A DNA stretch of 64,000 bases from Pontederia crassipes (lineage: Eukaryota; Streptophyta; Magnoliopsida; Commelinales; Pontederiaceae): assembly GCA_030549335.1 (NCBI GenBank), contig JAUKPH010000026.1, positions 1,054,001 through 1,118,000 of the forward strand, read 5' to 3'. The position numbers were made by a program, and so were the translations under genes. The notes under the pieces were generated by a model. That model was not told the DNA's origin. It saw only the letters and a program-made list of their open reading frames with translations, and made no database searches. Positions 61,549 to 64,000 of this stretch are shown piece by piece. Every line of letters begins with the position of its first letter. The first letter of the stretch is position 1.

Positions 61549-64000
61549 CCATGCTTCAACAGGCACGATAGCGTCGAAAATTTTGCATCTTTTGACAGCG
61601 TCAAAAATTTCTCATTTTTTGACCTTCTTGGCTGAAAACACGAGTAAAAGGCGCGCGCGCGAAATTTCGCACCCCCGGAAAATTTGCGCCTGAGTCCTTT
61701 TTTTCATCCCAATCATCTCACCATGCATCAACAGGCACGAAAGCGTCGAAAATTTGGCATCTTTTGACAGCGTAAAAATTTCACATTTTTTGACCTTCTT
61801 GGCTGAAAACACGAGTAAAAGGCGCGCGCGCGAAATTTCGCACCCTCGGAAAATTTGCACCAGAGTCTTTTTTTCTTCCCATCATCTCACCTTGCATAAA
61901 CAGGCACGAAAGCGTCGAAAATTTGGCATCTTTTGACAGCGTCAAAAATTTTGCATTTTTTGACGTTCTTGGCTGAAAACACGAGTAAAAGGCGCGCGCG
62001 CGAAATTTCGCACCCCCGAAAAATTTGCGCCTGAGTCCATTTTTTCGTCCAAATCATCTCACCATGCATCAACAGGCACGAAAGCGTAAAAAATTTGGCA
62101 TCTTTTGACAGCGTCAAAAATTTCGCATTTTTTGACCTTCTTGACTGAAAACACGAGTATAAGGCGCGCGCGCGAAATTTCGCAGCCCCGGAAAATTTGC
62201 GCCTGAGTCCTTTTTTTCGTCCCAATCATCTCACCATGCATCAACAGGCACGATAGCGTCAAAAATTTGGCATCTTTTGACGGCGTCAAAAATTTCGCAT
62301 TTTTTGACCTTCTTGGCTGAAAACCCGAGTAAAAAGTGCGCGCGCGAAATTTCGCACCCCCGGAAAATTTTCATCCGAGTCCATTTTTTTCGTCCCAATC
62401 ATCTCACCATGCATCAACAGGCACGAAAGCGTCGAAAATTTGGCATCTTTTGACAGCGTCTAAAATTTCGCACTTTTTGACCTTCTTGGCTGAAAACACG
62501 AGAAAAAAGCGCGCGCGCGAAATTTCGCACCCCCGAAAAATTTTCATCCGAGTCCATTTTTTCGTCCCAATCATCTCACCATGCATCAACAGGCACGAAA
62601 GCGTCGAAAATTTGGCATCTTTTGACAGCGTCAAAAATTTTGCATTTTTTGATCTTCTTGGCTGAAAACATGAGTAAAAGGCGCGCACGCGAAATTTCGC
62701 ACCCCCGGAAAATTTGCGCCTGAGTCCTTTTTTTCGTCCCAATCATCTCACCATGCATCAACAGGCACGATAGTGTCGAAAGTTTGGCCTCTTTTGACAG
62801 CGTCAAAAATTTTGCATTTTTTGACCTTCTTGGCTGAAAACACGAGTAAAAGGCGCGCGCGCGAAATTTCGCACCGCCGAAAATTTGCGCCTGAGTCCTT
62901 TTTTTCGTCCCAATCATCTCACCATGCATCAACAGACACGAAAGCGTAAAAAATTTGGCATGTTTTGATAGCGTAAAAAATTTCGCATTTTTTTACCTTC
63001 TTAGCTGAAAACACGAGTAAAAGGCGCGCGCGCGAAATTTCGCACCCCCGAAAAATTTGCGCCTGAGTCCTTTTTTTCGTCCCAATCATCTCACCATGCA
63101 TAAACTACGAAAGCGTCGAAAATTTGGCATCTTTTGACAGCGTCAAAAATTTCGCGTTTTTTGACCTTCTTGGCTGAAAACACGAGTAAAAAGCGCGCGC
63201 GCGAAATTTCGCACGCCCGAAAAATTTGCATCCGAGTCCATTTTTTCGTCCCAATCATCTCACCATGCATCAACAGGCACAAAAGCGTAAAAAATTTGGC
63301 ATCTTTTGACAGCGTCAAAAATTTCGCATTTTTTGACCTTCTTGGCTGAAAACACGAGTAAAAAGCGCACGCGCGAAATTTCGCACCCCCAAAAAATTTT
63401 CATCCGAGTCCATTTTTTCGTCCCAGTCATCTCACCATGCATCAACAGGCATGAAAGCGTTGAAAATTTGGCATCTTTTGACAGCGTCAAAAATTTTGCA
63501 TTTTTTGACATTCTTGGCTGAAAACACTAGTAAAAGGCGCGCATACGAAATTTCGCACCCCCGAAAAATTTGCGTCTGAGTCCTTTTTTTCGTCCCAATC
63601 ATCTCACCATGCATCAACAGGAACGATAGCGTCGAAAATTTGGCATCTTTTGACAGCGTAAAAAATTTCGCGTTTTTTTGACCTTCTTGGCTGAAAACAC
63701 GAGTGAATAGCGCACGCGCAAACTTTCTCACCCCCGGAAAATTTTCATCCGAGTCCATTTTTTCTTCCCAATCATCTCACCATGCATCAACAGGCACGAA
63801 AGCGTCGAAAATTTGGCATTTTTGACAGCGTCAAAAATTTCACATTTTTTGACCTTCTTGGCTGAAAACACGAGTAAAAAGCGCGCGCGCAAAATTTCGC
63901 GCCCCCGAAAAATTTTCATCCGAGTCCATTTTTTAGTCCCAATCATCTCACCATGCATCAACAGGCACGAAAGCGTCAAAAATTTGGCATCTTTTGACAA
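61549..64000 (-). repeat. Reverse-arm HOR copy, incomplete at the window end
   Basis: Begins with the ccatgcttcaac marker and follows the 15-mer order, including gcgtctaaaatttcgcac near 62,457 and catgcataaactacg at about 63,096. It runs off the window after about 14 monomers, so the array continues beyond base 64,000. Confidence 0.83.

Larger units (their letters stand above)
1..64000. repeat. Satellite DNA array, ~172-bp monomer, fills the window
   Basis: The landmark gatgcatggtgag recurs every 171-172 bp (for example at 218, 390, 562 and 734), and the rest of the unit follows it in fixed order throughout, first on the + strand and then on the - strand. At this spacing the window holds roughly 370 monomers. 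No stretch of more than a few bases falls outside the monomer pattern, so there is no unique DNA, gene or inserted transposon. Monomers differ by point changes, one-base changes in A-runs and small indels, and these differences recur in ordered series (higher-order repeats). A nucleosome-sized monomer in long HORs is typical of eukaryotic centromeric or pericentromeric satellites; the location is inference. I do not recognise the family. Confidence 0.98.
34935..64000 (-). repeat. Reverse-orientation arm of the satellite array
   Basis: From here every monomer is the reverse complement of the forward-arm unit: the recurring landmark becomes ctcaccatgcatc, preceded by cccaatcat. There are about 169 units. 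The first 4.2 kb is divergent. From about 39.1 kb to the end a single HOR family with variable unit number dominates. Confidence 0.97.

Noticed and set aside
1-64000. CRISPR-like regularly spaced repeats
   Set aside because: The repeated unit is the full 172 bp with no unique spacers between short direct repeats, and there are no cas genes.
1-64000. CENP-B box
   Set aside because: The core pattern TTCGNNNNANNCGGG was looked for in the consensus on both strands. tttcgtgcctg and tttcgacgct lack the required A and CGGG spacing, and the cccggaaaattt side lacks the required T. A divergent box cannot be excluded without a motif scan of every monomer.
1-64000. Identity with human alpha satellite or trypanosome 177-bp repeats
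   Set aside because: Length and inverted array layout are similar, but the sequence (high CpG, gcgaaatttcgcgcg core) does not resemble alpha satellite. I cannot match it to any named family from memory; a Dfam/Repbase or nt search would decide.
1-64000. 3' splice-site-like ttttcag in each monomer as evidence of exons
   Set aside because: It recurs in every unit as part of the satellite. No matching donor, coding exon or polyadenylation pattern is present.
1-64000. Telomeric repeats, rDNA or tRNA genes within the array
   Set aside because: No short telomere-type tandem repeat and no rRNA- or tRNA-like sequence is visible; every segment fits the monomer.

Overview
The whole 64 kb window is one block of tandem satellite DNA. 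The monomer is about 172 bp (171-172 bp in most units), giving roughly 370 units with no unique spacer sequence. I find no convincing protein-coding gene, rRNA, tRNA, transposon, integrase, CRISPR array or origin. Many open frames of 60-290 codons exist on both strands, but they are by-products of the monomer: it has few stops, its length is not a multiple of three, and the same 'peptides' recur in rotating frames. This organisation (nucleosome-length monomers, higher-order repeats, array inversion, tens of kilobases without interruption) points to eukaryotic nuclear heterochromatin, most likely centromeric or pericentromeric and possibly subtelomeric. I do not recognise the satellite family and cannot name the organism. 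CpG dinucleotides are well retained, including a (CG)4-5 tract in most monomers. That would fit a weakly methylated genome or recent homogenisation, but many units carry CpG to TpG/CpA variants, so it is not decisive.

Layout: bases 1-34,934 run in one orientation (called forward, +) and bases 34,935-64,000 in the opposite one. The switch has no spacer and a 6-bp shared sequence at the join. Within the forward arm the higher-order repeat (HOR) period changes stepwise: about 1,375 bp (8-mer, with a 1,203-bp 7-mer version) at 0-3.3 kb, 1,029 bp (6-mer) at 3.4-5.5 kb, 1,202 bp (7-mer) at 5.7-8.5 kb, 2,919 bp (17-mer) at 8.4-13.9 kb and 2,230 bp (13-mer) at 13.2-18.5 kb. A disordered zone follows at 18.56-19.3 kb, then 686 bp (4-mer) at 19.3-20.7 kb. 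Next come nearly three copies of a 4,461-bp, 26-monomer HOR at 20,334 to about 33,510, itself built as 11+11+4 monomers. About 1.4 kb of degraded monomers then leads to the inversion.

The reverse arm begins with about 4.2 kb of divergent monomers (34.9-39.1 kb). From there to the end is a second HOR family whose copies are 15, 17, 17, 15, 14, 14, 14 and 20 monomers long, which records repeated gain and loss of whole units. A 14-mer version at 50.9-60.1 kb looks most recently amplified.

Each monomer contains an NsiI-type ATGCAT, a switchable 13-bp block that divides monomers into two main types, a 12-bp perfect palindrome abutting the (CG)n tract, an inverted-repeat cluster, and an internal 27-bp direct repeat. 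In one monomer the 27-bp repeat has visibly collapsed. The nearest thing here to an undescribed system is this combination: a dimorphic block, regularly phased palindrome/Z-DNA-prone elements, long nested HORs and a spacerless array inversion. Any centromere function is inference from organisation, not from a recognised protein-binding site.
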